DNA of 64,000 bases, taken from the NCBI GenBank assembly GCA_001897525.1, contig MKTB01000010.1:338794-402793 (forward strand), read 5' to 3'. A model generated the notes under the pieces. The model had not been told where the DNA came from, did no database searches, and saw nothing but the letters and a program-made list of their open reading frames with translations. The position numbers and the translations under genes are program-made. Of the stretch, positions 36,098 to 47,528 are shown piece after piece; within the stretch, counting starts at the first letter, position 1; each line of letters opens with the position of its first letter. Source of the DNA: Bacteroidetes bacterium 43-16 (GTDB taxonomy: Bacteria; Bacteroidota; Bacteroidia; Chitinophagales; Chitinophagaceae).

Positions 36098-39000
36098 TCA
36101 ACGAATTTTATCTTTTAGAAAATTTACATATATGTTTTCACTCTTCACTAATTTTTTCCCCTGTAAATGCAATACCATTGATATGTCAGTGCTTGGAAAA
36201 TAATTCATTTTTCGATCTTCGTCTCGCTCTTTTAACTGTTTTTCACCTAGTACTGTCCAAAAAATATTTAGTCTATTTTGCTTTAATTTATTTAAAAGTA
36301 TTTTCTTATTTACAACCAAGCAGGACATTTTAGAATCGGTGTATGAGGGATCAAAAGCGACAACTTTACCTTCAGAGTTTTTAAAACTAGCTTGTCCCAT
36401 TGAAGGCTGCAATTCCAAAATTTTAAATAAGTATTCATTAGGTATTATAAAAGATTTACTTTGTTCTAAATCTTTTTCCCATAGATACTCTAGCGCAGTT
36501 ACCGATACTTTTCCGACACTTGCACCACCTTTTTCGCCAATTAAGTCTACCCATAAATTACCACTGTAGTAGGAATTCCTGAAAGTCGCACTTGAAGGAG
36601 ACCAAAAGAATTCACCTAAATATTGTTCGGTTCTATTTGCTAATTCGGGCATCCAACGACCCATAAAATTTTGACTTTTAGCCCAGTCAATAACTTTTTC
36701 ATGGTCAGCTTCTTCAGTAATATAGCTTCTAATTTGATACCAAAGTGCTCTTTGCGAAATCGAACTTTCGTCTTCTCCTTCCCAAGTGTAGTGCATTTCT
36801 AATACAAGCCATTCTTCTCCATCTTTATCTTTATATGTAATGATTTCTATAGGATCTGGAATTGAACTCTTGGAAGTTAGCCAACTTATATATTCTTCTT
36901 TGAAGTTATATTCAAACCCATTCAACAATTCCCTGTTTTTTTCTTCAGCCAAAAATGATACTTCAGTTGGATCAAAATCTCTAACATTTGGCAGCCAAGG
37001 TCCGTCATAACTTGAATCATTCCGCCTATCACCATGTCTATCTGAGAATTCGTAGTTATCTGAAACAATAGCTAACAATTCATGAAATACAATCCATTGA
37101 TATTTTTTTCCAATTCTCTCTACTTTTTGAGAATGCCTAGAGTGGGAATACTCGCCAACATCTAAGTCACTCAAAATTTTATCATAGCCATATTTTTCTA
37201 TAATTAATTTAATTGCGAGATTGCTCAATTTATTATCATCAATATCAGACCAATTTTTAAAGGCACTTCCAAAAGTGTACCTTCCAAAGTCGCCATACAT
37301 TTTCCCTGTCCTTCCATGTTCTGTCACCATAGAATTTAATATCTTATGAATACCAGCATATGAGCCTTCTTCATATCCAAGTTTATTTGGGTAATTATCA
37401 ATAACCTCATCGCTAGGAAACTTGTTGAATTTCCTGCTATTATATGGGGGGCTAATCATTTTAAAATCTATCTCCAAGTCATTGAACCTAAATTGATAAT
37501 ACTCAATTGTTAATCTGGCATAATCTCTTAACAAAATGTCTGCAACAACTTCTGGATTATTAAATATCGAATTAAAGAGATACAATGACAGTTCATTGAG
37601 TAAATCTCTATCATCACTTTTTATGGCACTACCGAACGCAACTGCGTATAGCCTCTGTCTAATGTACGGATCATTTACATTTTCAAACTCTTTAATTAAT
37701 GGTAAAAGAAAACAAATATTATTTCCCATCAATAGAATCAAAATTCTTGATGCATCATCACGTAATTTTCGATTAGAACTACTTAAAAACCATGTAATAA
37801 TCTTCGCAACTGAAAATATCAGCTCCTTGTCATCTTGCTTAGGAATAATCATTGATATACCTTTACCCAAAACCATAGAAATACTACTGCCATCCAAGAG
37901 TTGTTCGTATCTATTTATAAATAATGTCCAGCTAGCATCCCTCTCATTAAGCCCTAAAGTAAACAGAAAATTATGTAAAAAATCAGCATTTAATGAATTG
38001 CCTGGTTCAAACAAAAAAGTCAACACGTTCTCCCATATTTCGCGCCCTTGTGATCTCCTTTCATTTAGAATGCGCTTTAAATGATGTATTGTTCTTTCAT
38101 TTATACCTTTATTAGATCTGTCACTTAACGATGATAGAAAAGATGTCTCAAGATTCTTATTATTTATAAAACTTGGCCAAATGTCAAACACTTCTTGTTC
38201 GAATAACTCGGGTAATTGGACACATATCGATTCCAACACTCCCAAGTTCTCATTTGCATATGTCGTATCCTCTAAATATTTTAAAAACCTATTTTTTTTT
38301 GAATTCAAGTTTTTAATTTGACTTAAGGTCTTTCCTTGAATTAAATGCCTAGCCAACAGGAATTCCCCAATCTTTTGATATGAGAAAACAATTCCATATT
38401 CGTAGTCCCCATTATTCCAGTATATACTCTCATTAAATAAATCCTCAGAAATTAAACTTCTAAGGAATCCTGACCTGTTTAAAAAAACACTTACTTCATT
38501 TTCAATTAGTAAAAATGAGTCCCTATAATTAATATAGCCTTTTTCACTCTCTACTAATTCAGAAATAAACTTATCTATACAGAGACTTACTAGATCTAGT
38601 TTTTCACTTTCGTAATGATATTTTCGTCCAAGGGTATGATTTATATGTTTAAAAAAGTTCTTAAAAATATTTGAAATCCCAAACAATTCATTCAAATTTA
38701 AGCGTCCATGATACTTTTTACAATAAATTACGAAGAGTTTAAGAAATAAGGGATTACTAAAATTTTCTGAATATTTATATAGTTTGGGAACCGGCAAATT
38801 AGCCTCCTCAAAAAAGAACTTTATTGCTCGTTCTTCCATGCCTCGAAACCCTTCATGCTCAATTTTTATTTTTGGATCAATTTCAATACCATAAAAAAGT
38901 GCATCCTCATATGTAGTTCTATAACTCAATACAACTTTTATCATAGGATAATATTCCAGCTCTTCTACAAATGATATGAAAAACTCGTTCCATAAAGAAA

Positions 39001-40471
39001 TTCCTTTACCTTCATTAATCGCATCAATAAAAATTACAAAGGGATGGTTCGCATTGACTCCCTTTTTGTTCAAAAGTGTTAGGAACTCTTTCAGATTACC
39101 ATCCTTGCCTGTAATATGTTTTTGTATCTGCAACCATGGGGATCTATCCTCTGAGAGACTCTGACCAAGAATTAATATACAAGGCTCACCGCTATCACTC
39201 CATTTTTTTGCTATGTGCCCTAACAATTGAGATTTTCCATTACCAGCTTTACTCTTAATCATCATAACTTTATTTTGATTAAATGCTAGTTCAGGAATGG
39301 AACTTTTTACAATAGTTAACACCCGAACACTTCCATGTGTAAGTTTTAATAATTCTGAGGTATTAGGTAACTTTTCTATGGCTTCGTTAAATTCATTAAT
39401 TGATTCTAGCGTCGAATCAATAGATTGTTCTAGCCTTACTAGAACCTCACGATCTCTACAGTTAATACTATGTTCATTACATATTGAGACAATATTTCTA
39501 ACTCGAATTTCAATTTGATTAATTTTTTCAATAAAGGTCAAATTCCCATCTTCGATGGAGAGAAAATCATCTCCAGAGCTTGCAATAAATTTTTTTAAAA
39601 TTGGATTGCTGTTACTAATAAATAGATCGCTGGATCTAAACGTAAATGAAAAATAGTGAGACAAAAATTTTTGACGCTCTGAATTTCCGACAAAAGAGTC
39701 AAATTTTTTCTCGATAGTGAGCTCCAAATTATTCTCTGAATATCTTGGTTTTAATTGTCGTAGTGTTTTATCGAGTAATTTTGATAAAGATTTTCCGGGT
39801 ATGAGTGATTCTTCATGAAAATCATAGATTTTCACTTTTTTATTAAAAAAATCATGAACTGGATGACAAACGAATTCTCCACTTCGTTGAAATTTACTGA
39901 TTATACCCAGTAAATATAAATCATCGTCAATATGAGCATAAATTCCGCTACCCGAGAAACCTTCTACAAGAGTCGGCACCTGCTCTTCGTCAAAATATCT
40001 CAAAAAACTACTTTCAACTTTAAACTCATAACATTGACTTTCGGAGTTGAAAAAATCTAGTATAGTAGAATAGGTTTTTGCCTTCAGATTATTTTCAAAT
40101 CTTGGATAACCACTGAAATAACATGTAGTAGTGAATTCATCAACTTGTGAAATTCTTACAACATCAACGCTTTCAAGTAGACCACCTTCATTAAAGATTT
40201 CAATGATCGTAACATCATCATTTAAATGCTCTATTAAGTCATCCTTTTTAACTTTATACTTCAACACTCTTTTGTCACCAATAAATTTTTCTATTTTGAT
40301 ATTCTTATAGGTCGCTTTATTGTCAAAACTCGTGCCGAGGATATTATGTTTAGCAGTTACAACAAAAACTGATTCCGCATTTTCGTCCAATTTAAAGATA
40401 GTACCACTGCCTAGAATGCCTTTACATTTAATTCTTACAGTATTACTTTTAAATCTCTCTTTAAGTTTCAT
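36098..40471 (-). CDS. Trypsin-like protease fused to a STAND ATPase (AVAST type 1-like)
   Basis: The 1457-residue protein starts with a trypsin-fold protease: His in VVTAKHNIL (42), Asp in NDDVTII (85/86) and Ser in EGFSGSGIY (173). A STAND/NACHT NTPase follows, with Walker A AGNGKS near residue 410 and Walker B VIFIDAINEG near 480. The remaining ~800 residues are a helical, repeat-like sensor region. AVAST proteins detect phage proteins with such sensors and then activate an N-terminal effector; here the effector would be the protease. The preceding gene encodes a metallo-beta-lactamase with a three-base gap, the pairing described for type 1 AVAST. Base composition is very AT-rich. Confidence 0.8.
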   Translation of the reverse strand: MKLKERFKSNTVRIKCKGILGSGTIFKLDENAESVFVVTAKHNILGTSFDNKATYKNIKIEKFIGDKRVLKYKVKKDDLIEHLNDDVTIIEIFNEGGLLESVDVVRISQVDEFTTTCYFSGYPRFENNLKAKTYSTILDFFNSESQCYEFKVESSFLRYFDEEQVPTLVEGFSGSGIYAHIDDDLYLLGIISKFQRSGEFVCHPVHDFFNKKVKIYDFHEESLIPGKSLSKLLDKTLRQLKPRYSENNLELTIEKKFDSFVGNSERQKFLSHYFSFTFRSSDLFISNSNPILKKFIASSGDDFLSIEDGNLTFIEKINQIEIRVRNIVSICNEHSINCRDREVLVRLEQSIDSTLESINEFNEAIEKLPNTSELLKLTHGSVRVLTIVKSSIPELAFNQNKVMMIKSKAGNGKSQLLGHIAKKWSDSGEPCILILGQSLSEDRSPWLQIQKHITGKDGNLKEFLTLLNKKGVNANHPFVIFIDAINEGKGISLWNEFFISFVEELEYYPMIKVVLSYRTTYEDALFYGIEIDPKIKIEHEGFRGMEERAIKFFFEEANLPVPKLYKYSENFSNPLFLKLFVIYCKKYHGRLNLNELFGISNIFKNFFKHINHTLGRKYHYESEKLDLVSLCIDKFISELVESEKGYINYRDSFLLIENEVSVFLNRSGFLRSLISEDLFNESIYWNNGDYEYGIVFSYQKIGEFLLARHLIQGKTLSQIKNLNSKKNRFLKYLEDTTYANENLGVLESICVQLPELFEQEVFDIWPSFINNKNLETSFLSSLSDRSNKGINERTIHHLKRILNERRSQGREIWENVLTFLFEPGNSLNADFLHNFLFTLGLNERDASWTLFINRYEQLLDGSSISMVLGKGISMIIPKQDDKELIFSVAKIITWFLSSSNRKLRDDASRILILLMGNNICFLLPLIKEFENVNDPYIRQRLYAVAFGSAIKSDDRDLLNELSLYLFNSIFNNPEVVADILLRDYARLTIEYYQFRFNDLEIDFKMISPPYNSRKFNKFPSDEVIDNYPNKLGYEEGSYAGIHKILNSMVTEHGRTGKMYGDFGRYTFGSAFKNWSDIDDNKLSNLAIKLIIEKYGYDKILSDLDVGEYSHSRHSQKVERIGKKYQWIVFHELLAIVSDNYEFSDRHGDRRNDSSYDGPWLPNVRDFDPTEVSFLAEEKNRELLNGFEYNFKEEYISWLTSKSSIPDPIEIITYKDKDGEEWLVLEMHYTWEGEDESSISQRALWYQIRSYITEEADHEKVIDWAKSQNFMGRWMPELANRTEQYLGEFFWSPSSATFRNSYYSGNLWVDLIGEKGGASVGKVSVTALEYLWEKDLEQSKSFIIPNEYLFKILELQPSMGQASFKNSEGKVVAFDPSYTDSKMSCLVVNKKILLNKLKQNRLNIFWTVLGEKQLKERDEDRKMNYFPSTDISMVLHLQGKKLVKSENIYVNFLKDKIR

Positions 40472-40474
40472 AAA

Positions 40475-41539
40475 TTAAAATTTCAATTTTAATACTTTGC
40501 CCTTTCTGGGAAAAATAGTTTCAAAATTATATTTCATTCTCTCTGCTTCATCAACTTTAAACATTTCCAAAAATCTGTCATCTGCGTAATTAAAATAAAA
40601 CTTCATCTTTTTTTTAAAATTTCTTTTTGGATGCAGAATGATTTTAGCGAGTACCTCTTTATCTGGTATACCATGAACATTATTACCATCAGCCGAAATT
40701 ATGAACTCGTTACAATCGATATAATCCAACAACTCTCTATTGTAATTTGCTCTGCTCCCGTGATGTGCAAGTTTTAGATATTTTATTTTTAACCTTTTCT
40801 TTTTGGAATACCCTAAAGATTTCAGTGACTCTATAATTATTTGTGGCATGGCGTCGCCGAGAAAAAGGACTTTGGTTCGATATACCTCATAAATAAAAGC
40901 TATAGAGCTTCGATTCGCTAAGTCTAAGGTTGCGGATAGCTTAACGTCCTTTGCATTAGAAAGTTCTTTAATTTTCATCCAATCATAATCCTTTCTACCA
41001 GCAAAGGAACTATTATGTATTAAATCATATTTCTTCTCTTCAATTTCCCATAGTTTCATCAATTCCTTATAGGTTTTAGGATCCGGAGAAAGGATGGTTA
41101 ATTTAGCATTGTTTATTATATATTTTTTAGGGCCTGCAATAATTTCGTTATTAAACGGAATATTTAGCTTTTGCATATCTTTCTTCAACTTAATCCCTTT
41201 CCCGAAGCTCACATAGCCATTTGAATTATGAACTCTAAAGGAATCTGAAAAATTAAACCATAATTTCTTAATAACAATTTCACCATTCTGAATTTCAGAA
41301 TCTGTTAAAAACTTGACCGCGCCATTGATATGGTCAGCATCTAAATGAGTCAAAACCCAAAGGTCAATTTTAGATTTTTTTTCAATAATGTCTCCAATTC
41401 CCTCTTTGAGTACTTTGTATGTACCTATATACCCAGAATCAATAAGGATATTTCCTATTGTTTTACCACTTCCATTTTTTTGTATAATACGTATCGCATC
41501 TCCACAATTCACTGGGAAGACCTTAATTACACCTTTCAT
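40475..41539 (-). CDS. Metallo-beta-lactamase-fold hydrolase (ComEC-like), AVAST partner
   Basis: The 354-residue product carries THLDADHI at about 64-71 (metal-binding), preceded by LIDSGY, and later LKLAHHGSRAN, the second metal-site pattern of ComEC-type metallo-beta-lactamase proteins. No membrane segment is seen, so it is a soluble hydrolase, possibly a nuclease or nucleotidase. It lies directly upstream of the protease-STAND gene on the same strand (three bases apart) and is inferred to be cotranscribed and functionally linked. Confidence 0.8.
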   Translation of the reverse strand: MKGVIKVFPVNCGDAIRIIQKNGSGKTIGNILIDSGYIGTYKVLKEGIGDIIEKKSKIDLWVLTHLDADHINGAVKFLTDSEIQNGEIVIKKLWFNFSDSFRVHNSNGYVSFGKGIKLKKDMQKLNIPFNNEIIAGPKKYIINNAKLTILSPDPKTYKELMKLWEIEEKKYDLIHNSSFAGRKDYDWMKIKELSNAKDVKLSATLDLANRSSIAFIYEVYRTKVLFLGDAMPQIIIESLKSLGYSKKKRLKIKYLKLAHHGSRANYNRELLDYIDCNEFIISADGNNVHGIPDKEVLAKIILHPKRNFKKKMKFYFNYADDRFLEMFKVDEAERMKYNFETIFPRKGKVLKLKF

Positions 41540-42137
41540 TAAGCAATAGTTTTCTTGTCAAATTACAAAATATATTTGCAACACCAATATTTAATTAGCC
41601 ATTTATAAATGAATTTATTAGACTCATTGATAAGGATGCGAACCTTGGTAAAAAGTGATAGAATTCCGAATTAGAGCATCAAAATCGAAGCCCTTGAGAA
41701 GAGTTCATTTAATGCCTCTTATTTATCAGATGTCCCCAATGCTTACCTAACTCATTTCGAAAAAAATAGCGCCTAGATTTCTTTAGATACTGCTGTACGA
41801 ATTTCCCGCAACACCAATTTGATATTACTGCTTGCAGTCTTTGAATATTGTAGAAATATGCCCATGCTACTGTCATTGAATTGATAAGCCAATAAAAGCA
41901 GTCATTTTAACGGTAAACCTACGCCAGCTTAGGTATAACTACCTTTTTTGTTAAAGGTGGTTTGAAGACTAATAAGGGCGTCTTTCTGATCACTTCAAGT
42001 TATGATATTGTAAAGAATGAATATTGGCTTTTGATCATTACGTCATATATAATGAAACTAGTATAAACTATTGATAAGCCTGTCTAATACTTTATTTACT
42101 ATTTGATCACTTTTCAGTTTTGGGTTGATCTCACTTT
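41540..42137. other. Non-coding stretch with a possible nuclease remnant
   Basis: No intact gene is seen in these ~600 bases. A short frame on the + strand (41917-42066) reads GITTFFVKGGLKTNKGVFL, then ITSSY, which recalls the core of Mrr-type restriction endonucleases (GVFITTS). It lacks a start and the rest of the domain, so at most it is a decayed fragment. The rest is AT-rich and featureless. Confidence 0.35.
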
Positions 42138-43583
42138 CTATCGCTTTCCATACTTTCTGAACGCGGATATAAACTGATATATAAAAAAGCCGACCATTAT
42201 TTTCGCGGTATAATCAATTATCAATGTCCACCAAGCAAACTGCCCCTTTTCAACTAGAAAATCTACCCGGTGTGTAATGTCTATGAATGAGAAATAATAT
42301 CCTATTAAAGATGGGTCAAAGTTTTCAGCATTAAATATGCGGTTAATACTAAAAAGATAAAGCACATATAGAGGAATTGAAATGACAAAGAAACCGATTA
42401 ACGGCCTCTTAATAGACAGTCCATGATTGTTTGACAAATTATTTATACGAAGGATTGCTTTATCAAAAAATGGCACATTTTCAATTTGTCTCAAAGCTTC
42501 ATGAGATATAGCTTGAAGTTTTTGCGCTTCATAATAGTTGCCGCGATCTTCCAAAGCCTTTTTCAATTGTAGAAATATTTCATACTGTGCCTTTGCATAA
42601 TTATCAGACTTCTTATCCGGATAATGAACATTCTCAATTGGAACAAATTTTGAGAACGTCTCGTAATCCTCCGGAAAATTACAAGATGTAAATACAGCCT
42701 TTGAGAACTTGGTTCGATAAAATGAGATTAGAGCGTAACTATCAAACGAAACATTGTCAAATTCTACACCATCTAGCTTGCTGTTATGGATGCCGATCTT
42801 ATTCTCTTCATCAGATAAAGAAACCGGAGCTATAGAAAAAAGAGAAGCGTCTCCAGTCGGGTAAAAATCATAGATATACAAACTTTTTATTTTTGCATTT
42901 TCGAAAGCTACCACGCCCGCAGGGTTTCCTGAAATAGACAATGCATTTAGTGACACCCCTTTTACTATTGTAGTTATATGGTCTTCCCCTGCTTTGTAAG
43001 ATAGGAAAACTTCAGGTTTGAAAAACTCTTCCTGGTATAAAAAATTAGAGCTGATATGTAAATTTTTTGGATCATAAATATTGAACTTAATTTCTTTCTC
43101 CAATAACCTGTAACTCTCTTGAATATAGTATTGAATAAATAACCCCTGCCATCGATCCCCATCAAAATTTTCCTTTGTGAACTTGATCTGAACCGAGGGT
43201 GCACCAATAAGAAACAACTCCGAAGGCGTGAGACAGTTATTCAGGTCAATTGATCTTAGGTTGGAACTCTCAATTTTACCCGATACAAATGAATGATAGA
43301 AGCCTAAGGTTATATTTTGCGACTGGATAGTTTTTACCTCAATCTCAGGAAGCAAACAATTAAAAAAAGCAATTGAGATATTTCCGAAGGGTATTTCCTC
43401 ACGATTTATGATCGTTAGCTTTTCAAAGAAGCAATTAACAAATGGTAAGACAGTGTCACCATCTTTGAACTGGACGTTTTCGAAGTCTGCCGCAGTCAAA
43501 GTGATAATTAAATGTCCAGTAGAAAGATCTCTAATTTCGGAATAAGGTTTAAATACTAGATGCATATCGCATAGGTTAATCAA
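42138..43583 (-). CDS. Beta-helix-like membrane protein with C-terminal channel-like anchor
   Basis: The 481-residue protein has an N-terminal ~310 residues of irregular short strands rich in Asn/Ser, such as IHNSKLDGVEFDNVSF, that resemble a pentapeptide-repeat or beta-helix fold. A helical linker follows (about 325-385). It ends with two membrane segments (about 396-413 and 450-475), the last with FFIYQFISAFRKYGKR. This layout recalls pentapeptide-repeat proteins carrying a C-terminal ion-channel-like module. A defence role by membrane permeabilisation is possible but not shown. It is followed 9 bases away by the GNAT remnant on the same strand. Confidence 0.55.
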   Translation of the reverse strand: MINLCDMHLVFKPYSEIRDLSTGHLIITLTAADFENVQFKDGDTVLPFVNCFFEKLTIINREEIPFGNISIAFFNCLLPEIEVKTIQSQNITLGFYHSFVSGKIESSNLRSIDLNNCLTPSELFLIGAPSVQIKFTKENFDGDRWQGLFIQYYIQESYRLLEKEIKFNIYDPKNLHISSNFLYQEEFFKPEVFLSYKAGEDHITTIVKGVSLNALSISGNPAGVVAFENAKIKSLYIYDFYPTGDASLFSIAPVSLSDEENKIGIHNSKLDGVEFDNVSFDSYALISFYRTKFSKAVFTSCNFPEDYETFSKFVPIENVHYPDKKSDNYAKAQYEIFLQLKKALEDRGNYYEAQKLQAISHEALRQIENVPFFDKAILRINNLSNNHGLSIKRPLIGFFVISIPLYVLYLFSINRIFNAENFDPSLIGYYFSFIDITHRVDFLVEKGQFAWWTLIIDYTAKIMVGFFIYQFISAFRKYGKR

Positions 43584-43592
43584 GAAGCAATA

Positions 43593-44291
43593 CTAAACAT
43601 TATTGCCTAAATTTTCTAAATACAAAAAAGGTCCTATAATGGATTCAATATCCTCATTAAAATACTTCACTTTATCTTCTTTAACAATCATTCCATCGAT
43701 GGTCAACCTCAGGTGCCAATCTGCATATGACGGAGAAAGAATTGCAGGCATGTTTTCGTTGACCTCCCAGGTCCATATCGGCTGACTGTTGTCAATTTGG
43801 TAAGGTTCCACATCCCATAGCTCAAGTCTGTCCTTTGGCTTATCGTTGGTAGTCACACATACATTCTGCAACGGCTTGTAATAGCTCAATTCGGACCCAG
43901 CGTAATAAGGAAATGGAAATTTTGTAAAACCCATTTTTACCCAAAAAGCTTCGGACTCAACTGGATCGCAAAAAAGTGTTATCGCAATAAAGCCTTCTGA
44001 TCTAAAATATTCTTCCAACATATCGTAGAACCTGTGCCCAATTCCTTCTCCCCTAAAAATGGGATTGACCTCTATAATATCAAGTCCAATTTACTGACGA
44101 TAGTTAGTCCAAGTAGCGAAGGCTATTACTTCAGAATCGACTTCCACTAAAATAAGTCTAGCTTTTAAGTAACTGTCATTAATCAGCGGCCAATTGCAGT
44201 AGAAGCCCTCCTCACTGTTTTGGTATTCCAGTTCCAGCCACAACTTCAATTTTTCAAGTTGGACGGTGTCTGGGGTTAGAATTAGATTCAT
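43593..44291 (-). pseudogene. GNAT acetyltransferase split by one in-frame stop codon
   Basis: Two fragments, 44091-44291 and 43593-44021, lie in the same reading frame and would make a 232-codon gene apart from a TAA at 44091-44093. Immediately after the stop the frame reads IGLDIIEVNPIFRGEGIGHRF, the acetyl-CoA binding motif A (R-G-x-G-I-G) of GNAT acetyltransferases, then LFCDPVESEAFWVKMGF, also typical. The stop thus separates the N-terminal strand region from the cofactor-binding core. A single point mutation would explain it. Sequencing error or readthrough cannot be excluded. The downstream part alone could start only at internal ATGs. Confidence 0.75.
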
Positions 44292-44382
44292 TATTTGGCT
44301 AACTTTTACTAATATGAACTGTACTGTATTCTGAATTTGACTTTATCCGCTTAATTTCCTCAAATAACAATCATCGTCTTCA

Positions 44383-45081
44383 CTATACCGGGCTACCCAA
44401 TGTTTTAATCCAACGATCTAAACCTCTCAATATCTTCTTCGCTTTATTGGGATAAGCATGCTCTAGAAAACCTGAAAACTGAGCTCTCGTACTTTCGTTC
44501 TCCCACTCTCGCACGGAAAGAAAATAATATGGAGATTCTCTATTCTTCAAAACGAATTCAAACAAATAGGGATAGATCTGTCCAGAACTATCCATTGATT
44601 TTATTATCTGCTCCTTGACAGAAGTTTCTACAATCCTGAACAAATCTACCATGATATAATAAAATGGCTGCTCATCACGCACTTTATCAAAAATTAAGGC
44701 CATTGAGTTTAGCCCCATGTCTTTTAAGACTAAATAGAGCTGTACTATATAAGCTTTTTCGGATGTCGTGCATAAATCAGTTGAATAGTAATTATATGCT
44801 AACTGTAGCTGATCTAGTCTATCAATGTCTGGCTTTGCTTCTACAATAAATTCAAATGTTTCCGTTTCAAATGAAATGATATCTGCAAGTTTGGGTGTTT
44901 CGTTATTGATGTCGTAACGAGATGACGACAACAGATCGAATAGATAGCTTTTAAATATCAAATTTTTACTTCTGTATACAACCTGAATATACAATGGCAA
45001 AGTAGCTTCCCCGTGGAAATGCACAGCTTTAAGCCTGTCGTTAAAATAAACCTTAAAACCTTTTTTGTAAACCTTCGCCAT
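44383..45081 (-). CDS. Protein of unknown function near the recombinase
   Basis: The 232-residue product has no signal peptide or membrane segment. Its N-terminal part (KVYFNDRLKAVHFHGEATLP) is beta-rich and the rest helical. No family is recognised. It is divergent from the small gene at 45216 and the recombinase, with a 134-base spacer. It could be a regulatory or recombination accessory protein or another cargo gene; no evidence favours one. Confidence 0.5.
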   Translation of the reverse strand: MAKVYKKGFKVYFNDRLKAVHFHGEATLPLYIQVVYRSKNLIFKSYLFDLLSSSRYDINNETPKLADIISFETETFEFIVEAKPDIDRLDQLQLAYNYYSTDLCTTSEKAYIVQLYLVLKDMGLNSMALIFDKVRDEQPFYYIMVDLFRIVETSVKEQIIKSMDSSGQIYPYLFEFVLKNRESPYYFLSVREWENESTRAQFSGFLEHAYPNKAKKILRGLDRWIKTLGSPV

Positions 45082-45215
45082 ACAACGATAAAGATAGCTT
45101 GATTGGTTAAAAAACCAAAAGTTAAATAAACTCGGTTAATGTACATTTCACCCTATTTTTTTGTAACTTAGCAAAGCTGCTGCATGATTGTTTACGTAGT
45201 TGAAAGGGAGGGAAA

Positions 45216-45410
45216 GTGCCGAAAGAAGTTTCAGCAGGAGAGATTGGTTCAGAAGTTGCAGTACAGAGCAACATTAGTGTAGCAGAACTAAAAGAGTGTA
45301 GTGAGTTTGCGGACATTTCAGATGAGGAAGCTGAAGAGATTATCAAGACTATTATAGAATTCACGACAATAGCCTACATCCATTATAACAAAAAAATCAA
45401 TAAAAAATAG
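45216..45410 (+). CDS. Small acidic protein upstream of the recombinase
   Basis: The 64-residue product uses a GTG start preceded by a very strong GGGAGGG sequence (45206-45212), with short spacing. It is acidic, with ISDEEAEEIIKTI, and ends KKINKK. The stop overlaps closely with the following ATG of the recombinase fragment (45412). Its 3' two thirds are repeated at 45642-45779 with 86 percent or less identity but without the GTG start. It may be a directionality factor or a regulator; this is inferred only from position. Confidence 0.5.
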   Translation: MPKEVSAGEIGSEVAVQSNISVAELKECSEFADISDEEAEEIIKTIIEFTTIAYIHYNKKINKK

Positions 45411-45641
45411 CATGAAAGATTTTTCTATTTACGACTCCTTTGCGAAGGGAGAAAAACGAGCAGACAAATCGCTTGAAACAAATTGCGTGATTTATACCCG
45501 TGTAAGTAATAAAGAGCAAGCCGACAACAATCTGAGCTTTGAGACCCAGCGAAAAGGATGTTATAGTTATGCAGAAAGGCAAGGCTATAGTGTGCTTGCT
45601 AATTTCGGGGGTACATCTGGAAGTGCAAAGACTGACGAAAG
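45273..45641 (+). repeat. Direct repeat unit A upstream of the recombinase
   Basis: This 369-bp unit is followed directly, without a spacer, by unit B (45642-46010), with no indels between them. By eye about 53 of 369 positions differ. It covers the 3' part of the small acidic gene and the first ~77 codons of a recombinase copy. Confidence 0.85.
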
Positions 45642-45651
45642 ATTAGTGTAG
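45412..45651 (+). pseudogene. Truncated serine recombinase fragment
   Basis: The 79 codons match residues 1-77 of the complete recombinase at 45781, including the catalytic YTRVS segment (Ser32) and the QADNNLSFETQRKGC stretch. The frame ends where repeat unit B starts: TDER is followed by LV and a stop read from the duplicated small gene. Many differences from the complete copy are third-position changes, so both copies evolved as coding sequence before they became adjacent. It has no recombinase domain and cannot be functional by itself. Confidence 0.85.
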
Positions 45652-45780
45652 CAGAACTAAAAGAGTGTAGTGAGTTCGTGGACATTTCAGATATGGAAGC
45701 TAAAGAAATTATCAAGAGCATTACAGAATTCAAGCCGATAGTCTTCCTTTATTATCACAAAAAAATCAATAGAGAGTAGC

Positions 45781-47431
<1,651 letters not shown>

Positions 47432-47513
47432 CTGTATTGGATTGCAAAGGTAAGCGCTTTGTTTTGTTCTGCCAAAAATTTTTTTTCAAAACAATAAATT
47501 TAAGCACAAAGAC

Positions 47514-47521
47514 TATCTTTG
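47514..47521 (+). promoter_or_regulatory. Promoter box (TATCTTTG) of era
   Basis: TATCTTTG fits the TAnnTTTG box. The era ATG lies only seven bases after it, so the transcript would be leaderless or nearly so. No clean TTG was found 19-21 bases upstream. Confidence 0.55.
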
Positions 47522-47528
47522 CCAACTA

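Noticed and set aside
45642-45779. Second complete copy of the small acidic gene
   Set aside because: The duplicated copy lacks the GTG start and the strong ribosome-binding site; only a poor substitute GTG is present, so it was kept as part of the repeat and not called as a gene.
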